DNA of 64,000 nucleotides, from positions 351,484 to 415,483 of the forward strand of contig JAUNTX010000001.1 of assembly GCA_030538475.1 (NCBI GenBank). The letters run 5' to 3'. This document shows, one piece after another, positions 54,029 to 64,000 of the stretch. Source of the DNA: Dermabacter sp. GTDB lineage: Bacteria; Actinomycetota; Actinomycetes; Actinomycetales; Dermabacteraceae. Numbering within the stretch: position 1 is the stretch's first letter; the number at the start of each line of letters is the position of its first letter. The position numbers were made by a program, and so were the translations under genes. The notes beneath the pieces are model-generated. The model was given only the letters and a program-made list of their open reading frames with translations. It was not told the origin of the DNA and ran no database searches.

Positions 54029-55036
54029 GTGAGCGCGCGCGACCTCACCCGCCTCCCGAAGGCCCACCTGCACCTGCACTTCACGGGATCGATGCGGCGC
54101 GAGACGCTGCAGGAGCTCGCCGAGGCGCAGCGCCTCAGGCTCCCGCCCGCGCTCATGGACCAGACCGCGCTCAAGGTTGAGCCGACGGCGCGCGGCTGGT
54201 TCCGCTTCCAGCGCCTGTACGACACGGCGCGCCAGGTGGTCAGGAGCGAGGCGACCATGCGGCGGCTGCTGCGCGAGGCCGCCCTCGATGACCTCGCCGA
54301 AGGCTCGGTGCGGCTCGAACTCCAGATCGACCCCACGAGCTACGCCCCGTTCGTCGGCGGCATCACCCCCGCGATCGAGATCATCACCGACGAGGCTCGA
54401 GCGATCGAGTCGGAGCTCGGCATCTCGCTCGGCATCATCATCGCCGCCTCCCGGATGCGCCACCCACTCGATGCCCGCACCCTGGCCCGCCTCGCCGTGC
54501 GCCACCGCGGCACCGTCGTGGGCTTTGGCCTCTCGAACGACGAGCGGCGCGGCGACACTCGCGACTTTGCGCCCGCCTTCCGCATCGCGCGCGACGGCGG
54601 GCTCGCGGCCATGCCCCACGGCGGGGAGCTGCTGGGCCCGCACCACGTGAGCGACGTCGTGGACTCCCTGCACCCCGAGCGCCTCGGCCACGGCGTGCGC
54701 GCGGGCGAAGACCCCGCGCTACTGGCCCACATCATCGAGCGCGGCATCGCCCTCGAAGTATGCCCCGCCTCGAACGTCGCGCTCGGCGTCTATCCCACCC
54801 TGGACGAGGTGCCCCTGCCCGCCCTCGTGCGTGCGGGCGCCGAGATCGCGCTCGGGGCCGACGACCCCCTGCTGTTCGGCTCTCGCCTCACCGCGCAGTA
54901 CGAAACGGCCCGCCACCTGGGGCTCGGCGATGCCGAGATCGCGGGCCTCGCCGCCTCCTCGATCCGCGCCTCGCGCATGGACGAGGCGGCGAAGGCGACG
55001 CACCTCGCGGCCATCGCCGACTGGCTCGAGGACTGA
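54029..55036 (+). CDS. add: Adenosine deaminase-family protein
   Basis: Metal-dependent deaminase fold. The 335-aa protein has the metal cluster AHLHLHFTGS (H13, H15, H17), a HGGE motif where classical Add has HAGE, LGHGVRAG, and GADDPLLF where S/TDDP is usual. GTG start with AAGGAG 4 nt upstream. These departures mean the substrate may not be adenosine; amidohydrolases of this group include enzymes acting on other adenine nucleosides. Adjacency to an aminotransferase and secE matches the Streptomyces order. Confidence 0.88.
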   Translation: MSARDLTRLPKAHLHLHFTGSMRRETLQELAEAQRLRLPPALMDQTALKVEPTARGWFRFQRLYDTARQVVRSEATMRRLLREAALDDLAEGSVRLELQIDPTSYAPFVGGITPAIEIITDEARAIESELGISLGIIIAASRMRHPLDARTLARLAVRHRGTVVGFGLSNDERRGDTRDFAPAFRIARDGGLAAMPHGGELLGPHHVSDVVDSLHPERLGHGVRAGEDPALLAHIIERGIALEVCPASNVALGVYPTLDEVPLPALVRAGAEIALGADDPLLFGSRLTAQYETARHLGLGDAEIAGLAASSIRASRMDEAAKATHLAAIADWLED

Positions 55037-55072
55037 GCCTCCGGGCGCGAGGTCGCGGCTCGGCGGGAGATC

Positions 55073-56278
55073 CTACAGGTCGCGGCCCGCGCCCTGGCTC
55101 GGGGAGGCGAGGAAGAACTGGGGGGCACCCCAGCGCTGCGCCGCGAAGGCGTCGGCCACCGCTTGGGCCACGGCCTCCACATCCGAGGCTTCCACGAGGG
55201 CGATGACGCTGCCGCCAAAGCCGCCGCCGGTCATGCGCGCCCCGTGCGCCCCCGCAGCGCGGGCCGCCTCGACGGCTATGTCGAGTTCGGGCACCGTGAC
55301 CTCGAAGTCCTCGCGCAGCGACTCGTGCGAGGCGTTGAGCAGCGCCCCGATCTCGCCGAGCGAGGCGCGCACGCTCGATTCTCCGAGGAGGTCCGTGAAG
55401 CGCCGCACGCGCTCGATCTCGCTCACGATGTGGTGGGCGCGGCGGCGCACCACCGGATCATCGAGCCGCGCGAGCTGATCGTCGGCCCCTGCATACGCCA
55501 CCTCGCGCAGCGTGCTGACCTCGAGCGCCTCGGCGGCCGCTTCGGCCTGGGCGCGCCGCTCGCCGTACTCGCCACCCACGAGCGAGTGGCTCGCCCGCGT
55601 GTCGATGATGAGCAGCGCGAGGTCCTGGCTCGCGAGGTCCCACGGGATGAGGCGGGTGGAGCCGTCGCGGCAATCGAGCAGCAGCGCCTGCCCCTGCTCG
55701 CACAGGATCGACGCCGACTGATCGAGGCCTCCCGTGGCGGCGCCCGCGAACTGGGTTTCGGCGGTGATGCACGCCTCGATGCGCTCGCGCGGGCTCGTGC
55801 CGAGGCCAAAGAGCGCCTCGAGTGCCTCGGCACTCGCGCATTCGAGCGAGGCGCTCGAGCTGAGGCCCGCCCCGAGCGGCACGTGGCCATCCACGAAGAT
55901 GTCCATCCCGCGAGCGCCCCGGGTCTCGTCCGGGAAGAAGGCATCGAGCGCCCAGATCACCCCGGCCACGTACGCGGCCCATCCCTTCACGGCGCCCGGC
56001 GCGAGCGCCGACGCGTCGACCTCGACCACCTGATGCGCCTGGGCGGAGCGCAGCCGCACCGTGTCCCCCTCGGTGCGGGAGGCCGCGACGAAGCAGCGGT
56101 GCGAGATGGCCATGGGCAGGCACAGCCCCGCCTGATAGTCCACGTGCTCGCCGATGATGTTGACGCGGCCGGGGGCGGAAAACACGCCGTCCGGGGCATA
56201 GCCGTAGGCGCGGGTGAAGCCGTCGGCGGCGGCGCGGGCGGCCGCGGGGCGGGGGGTGGCGGAATGCAGGAGGCTCAT
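55073..56278 (-). CDS. galK: Galactokinase
   Basis: Phosphorylates galactose, first step of the Leloir pathway. The 401-aa GHMP kinase has the galactose-binding GRVNIIGEHVDY (37-48), the ATP loop LGAGLSSSAS (135-144) and the C-terminal TGGGFGGSVIAL. The ATG at 56278 (MSLLHSATPR) is close to a GGGGG; the open frame upstream is not GalK-like. No galT or galE lies in the window, so it is a lone gene. The next gene upstream is the exporter, 10 nt away. Confidence 0.93.
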   Translation of the reverse strand: MSLLHSATPRPAAARAAADGFTRAYGYAPDGVFSAPGRVNIIGEHVDYQAGLCLPMAISHRCFVAASRTEGDTVRLRSAQAHQVVEVDASALAPGAVKGWAAYVAGVIWALDAFFPDETRGARGMDIFVDGHVPLGAGLSSSASLECASAEALEALFGLGTSPRERIEACITAETQFAGAATGGLDQSASILCEQGQALLLDCRDGSTRLIPWDLASQDLALLIIDTRASHSLVGGEYGERRAQAEAAAEALEVSTLREVAYAGADDQLARLDDPVVRRRAHHIVSEIERVRRFTDLLGESSVRASLGEIGALLNASHESLREDFEVTVPELDIAVEAARAAGAHGARMTGGGFGGSVIALVEASDVEAVAQAVADAFAAQRWGAPQFFLASPSQGAGRDL

Positions 56279-56288
56279 GCCCCCAAGT

Positions 56289-57866
56289 TTACGGGCGCGC
56301 CGAGGGCGGGGACTGGTCCGAGAATCCCGCGTCGGCCCCTGCATCATTGACCTCGGCGCCGCCGGGCTCCACGCTGTCGGACCCCGTGGTGCCGGGCTCG
56401 GCCTCGTCCGTCGCCTCCGGTTGCAGGTTGGCGAGGTCGCCGCGCCAGGCCGGGCCCTCGGACCAGTCGATCGTCGGATCGAGCTCGCCCGGGTCCAGGT
56501 GTACGACCGGGATCGCGGTCGTGACGGGGCTGGGTTTGCGGCGCCCGCCGAGGCTCACCATGCGGCGGCGCTTATTCGTGCTGAACGGGGCGGTGATGAC
56601 GGGGCCGCGCGAGGCCGAACGCTGCGGCAGGCGCGCCAGGAGACGGGCGGCGAGGAACTCCCCGAGGATGATGCCGGTCGAGATCGCGATGGCGATCTCC
56701 GCGGCGGTGAACAGGGTGCTCCATCCGTTCGCGGAGTCGTCCCCGAGGGCCAGCAGGCCCCGGTAGATCACGGCGCCCGGCACCATCGGGATCACCCCGG
56801 CCGCCACCAGGATCATCGCGGGCGTCCCGAGGCGCTGGGCGAGCATCACCGAGGCGAACCCCGCCACAATCGAGGTCAGACCCACGGCCCACGGCCGATC
56901 CATCCCGAGCGTTCCGAGCGCGAAACTCACCGTTCCGGTCGCCGCCGAGATGAGGGTGGTCCACACGAGCAGGCGCGGCGGCACCTGCACGCCAATCGAG
57001 TACCCGAAGCCGATGACCGCGCTCGCCACCGCGATGACGAGGACCGAGACGAGCGTGGCGGGCAGGGCGGAGGTAATGGAGATGTCGGCGCCCATGAGAT
57101 CCGCGGCGAGCATGCCCGCGCGAATGCCGATGACGATGCCGATGGTCAGCACGAAGGTCTCGAGCAGCCGCGCCGCCGCCGTCACATACCAGCCGGTAAT
57201 CGCGTCCTGGATCGCCCCCACCGACGTGAGGCCCGCGAGGAGCAGGATGATGCACGCGACCACGACGAGCGAGCTGTTGACGCTCGGATCGATCCAGTGC
57301 ACGAGCAGCGCCATGAGGACGGAGAAGAACCCGCCGAAGATCTGCGTGTAGAAGCCGGGCAGCCCCAGCTTGCCGAGCACGTCCATGAGGTTCGCGAGCA
57401 GCGCCGCCGTGATCGCCGCGAACACCACCACGAGCGAGCTACCGCCGAAGAACAGGGCGCACGCGCCGCCGAGGACGAACCATCCCGCCGTGGTCATGAG
57501 GGTGCTGTAGTGGCGCCCGCGCGCCTGGAGCCGCTCGACCGCCGCCCTCGCATCGTGCAGCTCGATCCGGCCCTGCACGTAGTCGTCGGCAATGTCGTCG
57601 CACGCATCCAGCTTCGCGTAGTTGAGCACGTACCCGCTCGCCGAACGGATCCGCGTGAACGGGGTCGATTCGCTATCGGGCAGGTAGGAGACGGAGACCT
57701 CCGTGAGCGTCACCTGCACCGATACGTTACGAATGCCTGAACTCGCCGTGACGCGTAGCATGGTGGCCGTGACGTCGGCGGCTGCGGCGCCATTGGAAAT
57801 CATGAGTTCGCCAATCTTCATGGCGAGGTCAAACACGTCATGAAGGCGGGTCAGAGAAGTGCTCAC
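56289..57866 (-). CDS. Threonine/serine exporter family membrane protein (ThrE-like)
   Basis: A 525-aa protein. The N-terminal soluble domain (about 1-110, ELMISNGAAAADVTATMLR) resembles the ThrE/DUF1212 domain. About ten transmembrane helices (120-415) follow, including the DUF3815-like half with VAGFASVMLAQRLGTPAM and IPMVPGAVIYRG. A Pro/Ala/Glu-rich cytosolic tail runs from about 440. GTG start. In Corynebacterium ThrE exports threonine and serine; that activity is inferred here by family. Confidence 0.9.
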   Translation of the reverse strand: MSTSLTRLHDVFDLAMKIGELMISNGAAAADVTATMLRVTASSGIRNVSVQVTLTEVSVSYLPDSESTPFTRIRSASGYVLNYAKLDACDDIADDYVQGRIELHDARAAVERLQARGRHYSTLMTTAGWFVLGGACALFFGGSSLVVVFAAITAALLANLMDVLGKLGLPGFYTQIFGGFFSVLMALLVHWIDPSVNSSLVVVACIILLLAGLTSVGAIQDAITGWYVTAAARLLETFVLTIGIVIGIRAGMLAADLMGADISITSALPATLVSVLVIAVASAVIGFGYSIGVQVPPRLLVWTTLISAATGTVSFALGTLGMDRPWAVGLTSIVAGFASVMLAQRLGTPAMILVAAGVIPMVPGAVIYRGLLALGDDSANGWSTLFTAAEIAIAISTGIILGEFLAARLLARLPQRSASRGPVITAPFSTNKRRRMVSLGGRRKPSPVTTAIPVVHLDPGELDPTIDWSEGPAWRGDLANLQPEATDEAEPGTTGSDSVEPGGAEVNDAGADAGFSDQSPPSARP

Positions 57867-57930
57867 CCCTCAATCGTGTCACACGTCGGCCGCCGCTGAT
57901 GCCCCTGGAAGCACCGTGGAAAGGTGAGCT

Positions 57931-58551
57931 ATGTTGCCCGAATCTGCCCCCGTCATCGACGCCCTGCGCGCACTCGAGGACGGCAACGCCCGCTTCGTTG
58001 CCGGGACACCTGAGCGCCCCCACCAGGACGCCGCCTATCGCGCCTCACTCGCCGCCGGGCAGCACCCCTTCGCGGTCGTCTTCGGCTGCTCGGATTCGCG
58101 CGTGAGCGCCGAACTCCTCTTTGATCAGGGCTTCGGCGACCTTTTCGTCATCCGCACGGCCGGACACGTCGCCGACGACGCCGTCACGGCGAGTATCGAG
58201 TTCGCGGTGGATCACCTCGGCGTCAGCGCCCTCGTGGTCCTCGGCCACGAGGACTGCGGGGCCGTGGGCGCGTGCGTGGCCGACATCGACGGCGCCTCTC
58301 CCCTGCCCGGGCGCCTGCCCATCCTCATCGAGCGGATCCGGCCGCACCTCGAGGCGGGCGCCGTCGGCTCCACATCCGACGATCACTCCGCGCACGTCCG
58401 AGCGGGCGTCCACGCCCACGTGCGGTGCAGCGTCGAGGACATTCTGAGGGACTCAGCGATCGTGCGCCGCGCCCACGCGGCGGGAAAACTCCAGGTGGCG
58501 GGGGCTGTTTACAGCCTCGCGAGCGGAGAGGTCACGCTCACGGACCACTGA
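57931..58551 (+). CDS. Beta-carbonic anhydrase
   Basis: Interconverts CO2 and bicarbonate. Zinc ligands C53, H106 and C109, with the D55/R57 dyad (FGCSDSRV, GHEDCGAV), are intact in a 206-aa protein. ATG at 57931 with AAGGTGAG upstream. It is divergent from the exporter gene. Bicarbonate supply would serve carboxylation reactions such as those in purine synthesis. Confidence 0.94.
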   Translation: MLPESAPVIDALRALEDGNARFVAGTPERPHQDAAYRASLAAGQHPFAVVFGCSDSRVSAELLFDQGFGDLFVIRTAGHVADDAVTASIEFAVDHLGVSALVVLGHEDCGAVGACVADIDGASPLPGRLPILIERIRPHLEAGAVGSTSDDHSAHVRAGVHAHVRCSVEDILRDSAIVRRAHAAGKLQVAGAVYSLASGEVTLTDH

Positions 58552-58604
58552 GGTTCGGCGCCGTCGGGGCACCGCCGGAGAAGCGCTGTCGGGGCCGCGG
58601 GCTG

Positions 58605-58892
58605 TCAGAGGTTCGGCGTGCCGCTCAGCACAATGATGCCCACGCCGAGCGCCACGAGAATGAGCACGTCGATCCCGCGCCTGCGCACGACGAGCGCCCC
58701 GAGCGCCTCAACCGGCAGCACGAGGCGAAAGAACGCGAGGACCAGCAACAGGATGCCGAGCACCAGACCGGCCACCGACACCCCCTGCACCAGACCGAGC
58801 GGCAGCACCACGAACGCCACGACGCCGAGCGCCACCAGAAGCAGCCGCTGCCGGTAGAAGGCAGCGCGCACGGTAAAGGGCGATCGATTCAC
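58605..58892 (-). CDS. DUF3017-like small membrane protein
   Basis: A 95-aa protein with three hydrophobic stretches (about 17-34, 38-58 and 74-90) separated by short basic loops such as VRRRG. It resembles the DUF3017 proteins found near folD/purH in actinobacteria; no folD is present here. GTG start at 58892 with only a GGGGG close upstream, so the start is the weak point. Function unknown. Confidence 0.75.
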   Translation of the reverse strand: MNRSPFTVRAAFYRQRLLLVALGVVAFVVLPLGLVQGVSVAGLVLGILLLVLAFFRLVLPVEALGALVVRRRGIDVLILVALGVGIIVLSGTPNL

Positions 58893-58976
58893 GCCCCCAT
58901 GGTAGCGCCCGGGCGTTAGGGTGGTGGGTGGCCGGGACTTCCGGCCCTCCCCATGAACACAAGGACGTGACCATAT

Positions 58977-60431
<1,455 letters not shown>

Positions 60432-60472
60432 GAGGGCGCCTACGAGCCTTGCGCCCCGCCTCGAGTCTGAAG

Positions 60473-60491
60473 TAGGCTGAGGCTTGCCTTA
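60473..60491 (+). promoter_or_regulatory. Candidate DtxR/IdeR iron box
   Basis: TAGGCTGAGGCTTGCCTTA matches 14 of 19 positions of the DtxR/IdeR consensus TWAGGTTAGSCTAACCTWA, including all five bases of the CCTWA end. It lies 72 nt upstream of the following gene start. Binding is inferred; a matrix score over the genome would test it. Confidence 0.5.
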
Positions 60492-60563
60492 CCGGTGGTC
60501 GCGGACGCCCCCGCGTCTGCGGCCACCCCCGATCACGCACCTCCCGATCACGATAGGAGCCCC

Positions 60564-61400
60564 GTGCCCGCCACCGAGCCTCCCGTCGGCACCCCGCCCC
60601 ACGGACGCGCCGCCTCGCTCGCCCGCCGCATGCTCGCCGGCCAGTCCCGGGCCCGCATCACCGCCCACAATGCGGGAGCCGCCCACCATAGCCTCGCGCA
60701 CGGCCTGCTCAACCGCAGCACCCTCGCCCTCGCCATGACCGCGCCCCGACGCCGCAGCCCGCTCGATGCCGAGTGGCGCGAAGGCAGCGAACAGGTCCGC
60801 GTCAGCCTCGAAAAGTCCGGCTTCACGGCCCACGCGAGGGTCACCTTCGCCTCGTGTCACTTCCTCGGCGACCTCACCTGGCTCAGCCCCGCAGACGCCG
60901 CCGAGCTCGAACGCCGCGGCACGCTGCCCGCGACCGTCGCCGTCGCCGCGCGCGCCGGCGCCCAGGTCGCTCTCGTCACGCTCGGGCGCCTCCTCGTCCA
61001 CGACGTCAACGGCGTCACGCCGCTCAACGCCAAGCACACCGACCTCACCGCGGCGCCCGCCCACGGCATCGAAACCGACCCGTTCCTCACCCACGAGCTC
61101 GCCCCCACCGTGAGCGAGGCCGCGGCCCGCACCCTCAGCCACCTCGTGCGCGACGGCGCCATCGACGGCATCCGCTGCGTGAGCGACGCCCCCCTCGGGC
61201 TCTGCGCGCCCGTCGCCCAACTCGCAGCCGTGATCGACGTGGACGCCACCGGCATCACCCTCATGACCTTCGAAGACGCCCACGTGGTCACCACGCTCGT
61301 GCCCTTCGAGCACTCCGCCGCGGACGCGGGAGAGGCCGCCGCGTACCTGGACGGCCTCGTTACCCGCGCCGCGAGCGCGCTCGGCAGCGCCGCGCGCTAA
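60564..61400 (+). CDS. Protein of unknown function, possibly DUF2470-like
   Basis: The GTG at 60564 has AGGAG 4 nt upstream and gives 278 aa; a longer frame from 60495 lacks such a site. No signal peptide. The first half holds a GFTAHARVTFASCHFLGDL stretch. The C-terminal 60 residues (DVDATGITLMTF, VVTTLVPFEHSAADAGE) weakly resemble the DUF2470 tail seen on some heme- or flavin-linked proteins. An iron box upstream would fit an iron/heme role, but this is speculative. Confidence 0.7.
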   Translation: MPATEPPVGTPPHGRAASLARRMLAGQSRARITAHNAGAAHHSLAHGLLNRSTLALAMTAPRRRSPLDAEWREGSEQVRVSLEKSGFTAHARVTFASCHFLGDLTWLSPADAAELERRGTLPATVAVAARAGAQVALVTLGRLLVHDVNGVTPLNAKHTDLTAAPAHGIETDPFLTHELAPTVSEAAARTLSHLVRDGAIDGIRCVSDAPLGLCAPVAQLAAVIDVDATGITLMTFEDAHVVTTLVPFEHSAADAGEAAAYLDGLVTRAASALGSAAR

Positions 61401-61443
61401 ACCTGCGGCGCCTCCGCACCACGGCGCGCCCGTCTCGGGCAGC

Positions 61444-61481
61444 GTGCCCGGGCCGCCCTTCACGGGCAGCGCCCGGGGCAC
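61444..61481. terminator. Convergent terminator between the unknown gene and the second ppk2
   Basis: Arms GTGCCCGGGC and GCCCGGGGCAC (one extra G) enclose a GCCC-TTCAC-GGGC inner stem. It abuts the minus-strand gene's stop and lies 43 nt past the forward gene. Confidence 0.7.
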
Positions 61482-62429
61482 CTACTCGTCGGCGTCCTCG
61501 TGCTTGCCGCGCATGACCAGCAGTGGATCGGGCTCCCCCACCACCTCGTAGTCCTTCCCCTCGTAATCAAACTGGGTCAGGAAGTACTTCATCGCGTTGA
61601 TGCGCGCCCGCTTCTTGTCGTTCGAGCGAATGATGGTCCACGGCGCGTACTTCTTGTCGGTGCGGCGGAACATCTCTTCTTTCGCCGCCCCGTACGCCTC
61701 CCAGCGATCCAGCGATTCCAGATCCATGGGCGAGAGCTTCCACTGCCGCACCGGGTCCAGCTGACGAATCGCAAACCGGGTGCGCTGCTCCTTCTGCGAC
61801 ACCGAGAACCACAGCTTCGTCAGGTAGATCCCCGAATCCACGAGCATCCGCTCAAACAGCGGCGCCTGATTCATGAAGGCCTCGTACTGCTCGTCGTCGG
61901 CAAAGCCCATGACCCGCTCGACGCCCGCCCGGTTGTACCACGAGCGGTCGAACATGACGATCTCGCCGTCGGTGGGCAGGTGCTGAACGTACCTCTGGAA
62001 ATACCACTGGCCCCGCTCCCGCTCCGTCGGCTTGTTGAGCGCCACCGTGCGGGCCATGCGCGGATTGAGATGCTCCATGAACCGCTTGATCGTGCCGCCC
62101 TTGCCCGCGGCATCGCGGCCCTCGAAGATCACCACGGCCTTCCCGCCCACGTCCTCGAGCCAGTACTGGAGCTTCAGCAGTTCCACCTGCAGGAAGTACT
62201 TCTCGCGCTCGTACTCATCGCGGCTCATCCGGGTGTCGTACGGGTAGCCTTCGCGCCACGTGTAGACGGGGTTGCCCTGCGGGTCGATGAGATCGGGATC
62301 GGGCGAGTGACCATCGGCCACCGAATACCCCTCATCGCGCAGCCGCTCGATGAACTCCCGAAGGTTCTGATTGCCGGGAATCTCCTCGTTGAGATCAAAC
62401 TCCGGCGCGGTACTCGTCCCACTACTCAC
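61482..62429 (-). CDS. ppk2: Polyphosphate kinase 2 family protein (copy 2)
   Basis: 315-aa PPK2 with an acidic N-terminal region (ENEEIPGN-type, 1-60). The Walker A is EGRDAAGKG (103-111), the lid [17 protein letters not shown] and the Walker B-like [18 protein letters not shown]. The longer N-terminus with a Y-rich [17 protein letters not shown] segment resembles the actinobacterial class I PPK2 that makes NTPs from NDPs. GTG start with AAAGGG upstream. It is the second copy in the window; roles may be split. Confidence 0.94.
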   Translation of the reverse strand: MSSGTSTAPEFDLNEEIPGNQNLREFIERLRDEGYSVADGHSPDPDLIDPQGNPVYTWREGYPYDTRMSRDEYEREKYFLQVELLKLQYWLEDVGGKAVVIFEGRDAAGKGGTIKRFMEHLNPRMARTVALNKPTERERGQWYFQRYVQHLPTDGEIVMFDRSWYNRAGVERVMGFADDEQYEAFMNQAPLFERMLVDSGIYLTKLWFSVSQKEQRTRFAIRQLDPVRQWKLSPMDLESLDRWEAYGAAKEEMFRRTDKKYAPWTIIRSNDKKRARINAMKYFLTQFDYEGKDYEVVGEPDPLLVMRGKHEDADE

Positions 62430-62508
62430 GTGCTCACCCTTTCCACTCGAACAACCCGGCGACTGTGGTCGTCATCACCCCAGCCTACCGCGAGATGCCG
62501 AGCCCGGT

Positions 62509-64000
62509 TCAGTGGGAAAAGTGCCGCGTCCCCGTCACGTACATGCTCACGCCAGCCTCGCGGCACGCGGCAATAACGTCCTCGTCGCGCACCGAACCAC
62601 CCGGCTGCACGATCGCCCGCACGCCCGCCTCAATGAGGAGGCGGGGACCGTCGGCAAACGGGAAGAACGCGTCCGAGGCCGCGACGCTCCCCCGAGCCCG
62701 CTCCGGCACCACGGCGGCGCCGTTCGTCGCGACCGCGCCGAGCGTGTTCGCCCGCTCAATGGCGAGCGTGCACGAATCCACCCTGTTCACCTGACCCATG
62801 CCGATGCCGACGGCCGCGCCGTCCCGGGCCAGCAGGATCGCGTTGGACTTCGGGGCCCGCACGGCCCGCCACGCAAACGCGAGATCCGCGAGGGTCTCGG
62901 CATCGACGGCCTCGCCCGCGACGAGCTCCCAGGTCGAGGGGTCATCGCCCTCGCTCTGGAAGCGGTCGATCTCCTGCTCGAGCAGGCCGCCCCAGATCTG
63001 ACGCTGCTCGCGAACCTCGAACGGGCGCGGCGCCCCCGAAATCTCGAGGATCCGCAGGTTCTTCTTGGCCGACAGCGCCTCAATCGCGCCCTCCTCGTAG
63101 CCCGGCGCCACGATCACCTCAGTGAACACCTCGGTGACCTGGCGCGCCATCTCGAGGCTCACGGGCCGATTCGCGGCGATGACCCCGCCAAACGCGGAGA
63201 CGGGATCGGTCGCGTGCGCCTTCGCATACGCCGCCGCGATCCCCTCCGCCTCCGTGGCCACGGCGATCCCGCACGGGTTGTTGTGCTTGATGATCGCCAC
63301 GCACGGCGCCGCATGGTCATAGACGGCGCGCAGTGCCGCGTCGGCATCCACGTAGTTGTTGTAGCTCATCGGCTTGCCCGAGAGCAGCTCGGCTGCCGCG
63401 AGCGTGCCCGGCTCGTCGTCGATCAGCTGCACGTATGCCCGCTGGTGCGCGTTCTCGCCGTAGCGCAGATACGAGATGCCCGCCTCCGCCCGCTCTTCTT
63501 CGCCCATGTCGAACGCCATCTCGTTGATGGCGGCCTCGAACGCGCCCCGATCCGACTCGTACAGGTCATTGAGGTGCTCGAGCTCCTTGAGGGACTCCAC
63601 CTCCTCCGGATCCAGCCGTGCCTCATCGGCCTTCGCGGCGGCCTCGACGGCCTCCTCGAGGACCTCGGCGTAGGACTCTTCGAGGTTCTCGATCGCGGTC
63701 CCGGCCAGCTCCACCATCCACTCGTCAATCGCGTCGTCATAGGCGGCGATCCGCGAGAACGCGAGGGCCGACAGGGCCAGGCGCTCCTCGCGCGTGAACC
63801 CGCCCCTGGCGGCGGCCACCGCGGCCACGCCGTAAAACTCGGGCTCGACCACGACCGCGCACGTCGCAAAGTTCTTCGCGGCACTGCGCACCATCGCAGG
63901 CCCGCCAATATCGATCTTCTCGATGATCTCCTCGACGCTCCCACCCGCGATCACCGTGTCCTCGAACGGGTACAGGTTCACCACGACGAGGTCGAACGGG
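62509..64000 (-). CDS. purH: Bifunctional AICAR transformylase/IMP cyclohydrolase PurH, 5' end outside window
   Basis: Catalyses the last two steps of IMP synthesis. The frame is open to the right edge, so the N-terminal start is missing. The visible end of the IMP-cyclohydrolase domain has [11 protein letters not shown] and [15 protein letters not shown]. The AICAR transformylase part has [34 protein letters not shown] and the C-terminal [32 protein letters not shown], read in parts. Between the two domains lies an acidic helical insert of about 50 residues (roughly 63481-63702), which most PurH proteins lack. purL is at the other window end. Confidence 0.96.
   Translation of the reverse strand, partial: PFDLVVVNLYPFEDTVIAGGSVEEIIEKIDIGGPAMVRSAAKNFATCAVVVEPEFYGVAAVAAARGGFTREERLALSALAFSRIAAYDDAIDEWMVELAGTAIENLEESYAEVLEEAVEAAAKADEARLDPEEVESLKELEHLNDLYESDRGAFEAAINEMAFDMGEEERAEAGISYLRYGENAHQRAYVQLIDDEPGTLAAAELLSGKPMSYNNYVDADAALRAVYDHAAPCVAIIKHNNPCGIAVATEAEGIAAAYAKAHATDPVSAFGGVIAANRPVSLEMARQVTEVFTEVIVAPGYEEGAIEALSAKKNLRILEISGAPRPFEVREQRQIWGGLLEQEIDRFQSEGDDPSTWELVAGEAVDAETLADLAFAWRAVRAPKSNAILLARDGAAVGIGMGQVNRVDSCTLAIERANTLGAVATNGAAVVPERARGSVAASDAFFPFADGPRLLIEAGVRAIVQPGGSVRDEDVIAACREAGVSMYVTGTRHFSH

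Overview
The window is a GC-rich actinobacterial chromosome segment, most likely Micrococcales. A Dermabacter/Brachybacterium-like source is a guess from protein style, not a proven assignment. Supporting signs are frequent GTG starts, the gene order tRNA-Trp/secE/nusG/rplK/rplA next to an aminotransferase and an adenosine deaminase, an RpfB-type resuscitation factor, a PGRP amidase with LGFP repeats, and Ala/Glu-rich tails on several ribosomal proteins. A bifunctional AdhE suggests a facultatively fermentative lifestyle. I see no phage, insertion sequence, CRISPR array or integrase.

Layout. 1-4.5 kb: the 3' end of purL, convergent with a large secreted amidase. 4.7-15.2 kb (minus): the spc/alpha operon from rplN to rplQ. 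15.6-20.4 kb (plus): an ABC-2 exporter, a NarL-type two-component system and a membrane protein, inserted between the S10 and spc operons. 20.5-26.1 kb (minus): the S10 operon rpsJ to rpsQ. 26.5-28.3 kb (plus): a tiny coupled ORF, an unknown protein and a general-stress-like membrane protein. 28.4-32.7 kb (minus): the str operon rpsL-rpsG-fusA-tuf. 33.1-35.2 kb (minus): rpfB and a frameshifted CPBP-type membrane protease gene. 35.3-44.1 kb (minus): rpoBC and rplJL with an L10-leader-type attenuator. 44.7-48.5 kb (plus): adhE and a PPK2 kinase. 48.5-52.6 kb (minus): an oxidoreductase, rplA-rplK-nusG-secE and tRNA-Trp. 52.8-64 kb: aminotransferase, adenosine deaminase, galK, a ThrE-like exporter, carbonic anhydrase, a DUF3017-like protein, aspartase, a possibly iron-regulated unknown protein, a second PPK2 and the 3' part of purH.

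Functionally this is an expression supercluster: almost the whole core ribosome and RNA polymerase set, translation factors, Sec translocon, Adk, Map and IF-1 lie on one strand in several transcription units. Small forward-strand accessory blocks interrupt it. The most interesting points are: the exporter/two-component block, with a perfect 16-bp palindrome in front of it and a Gly/His-rich insert in its receiver domain; a C-terminal domain fused to ribosomal protein L4; an acidic insert in PurH; a 29-codon ORF coupled to an unknown gene; a one-base frameshift in the CPBP gene; and a DtxR/IdeR-like box upstream of the unknown gene at 60.5 kb.
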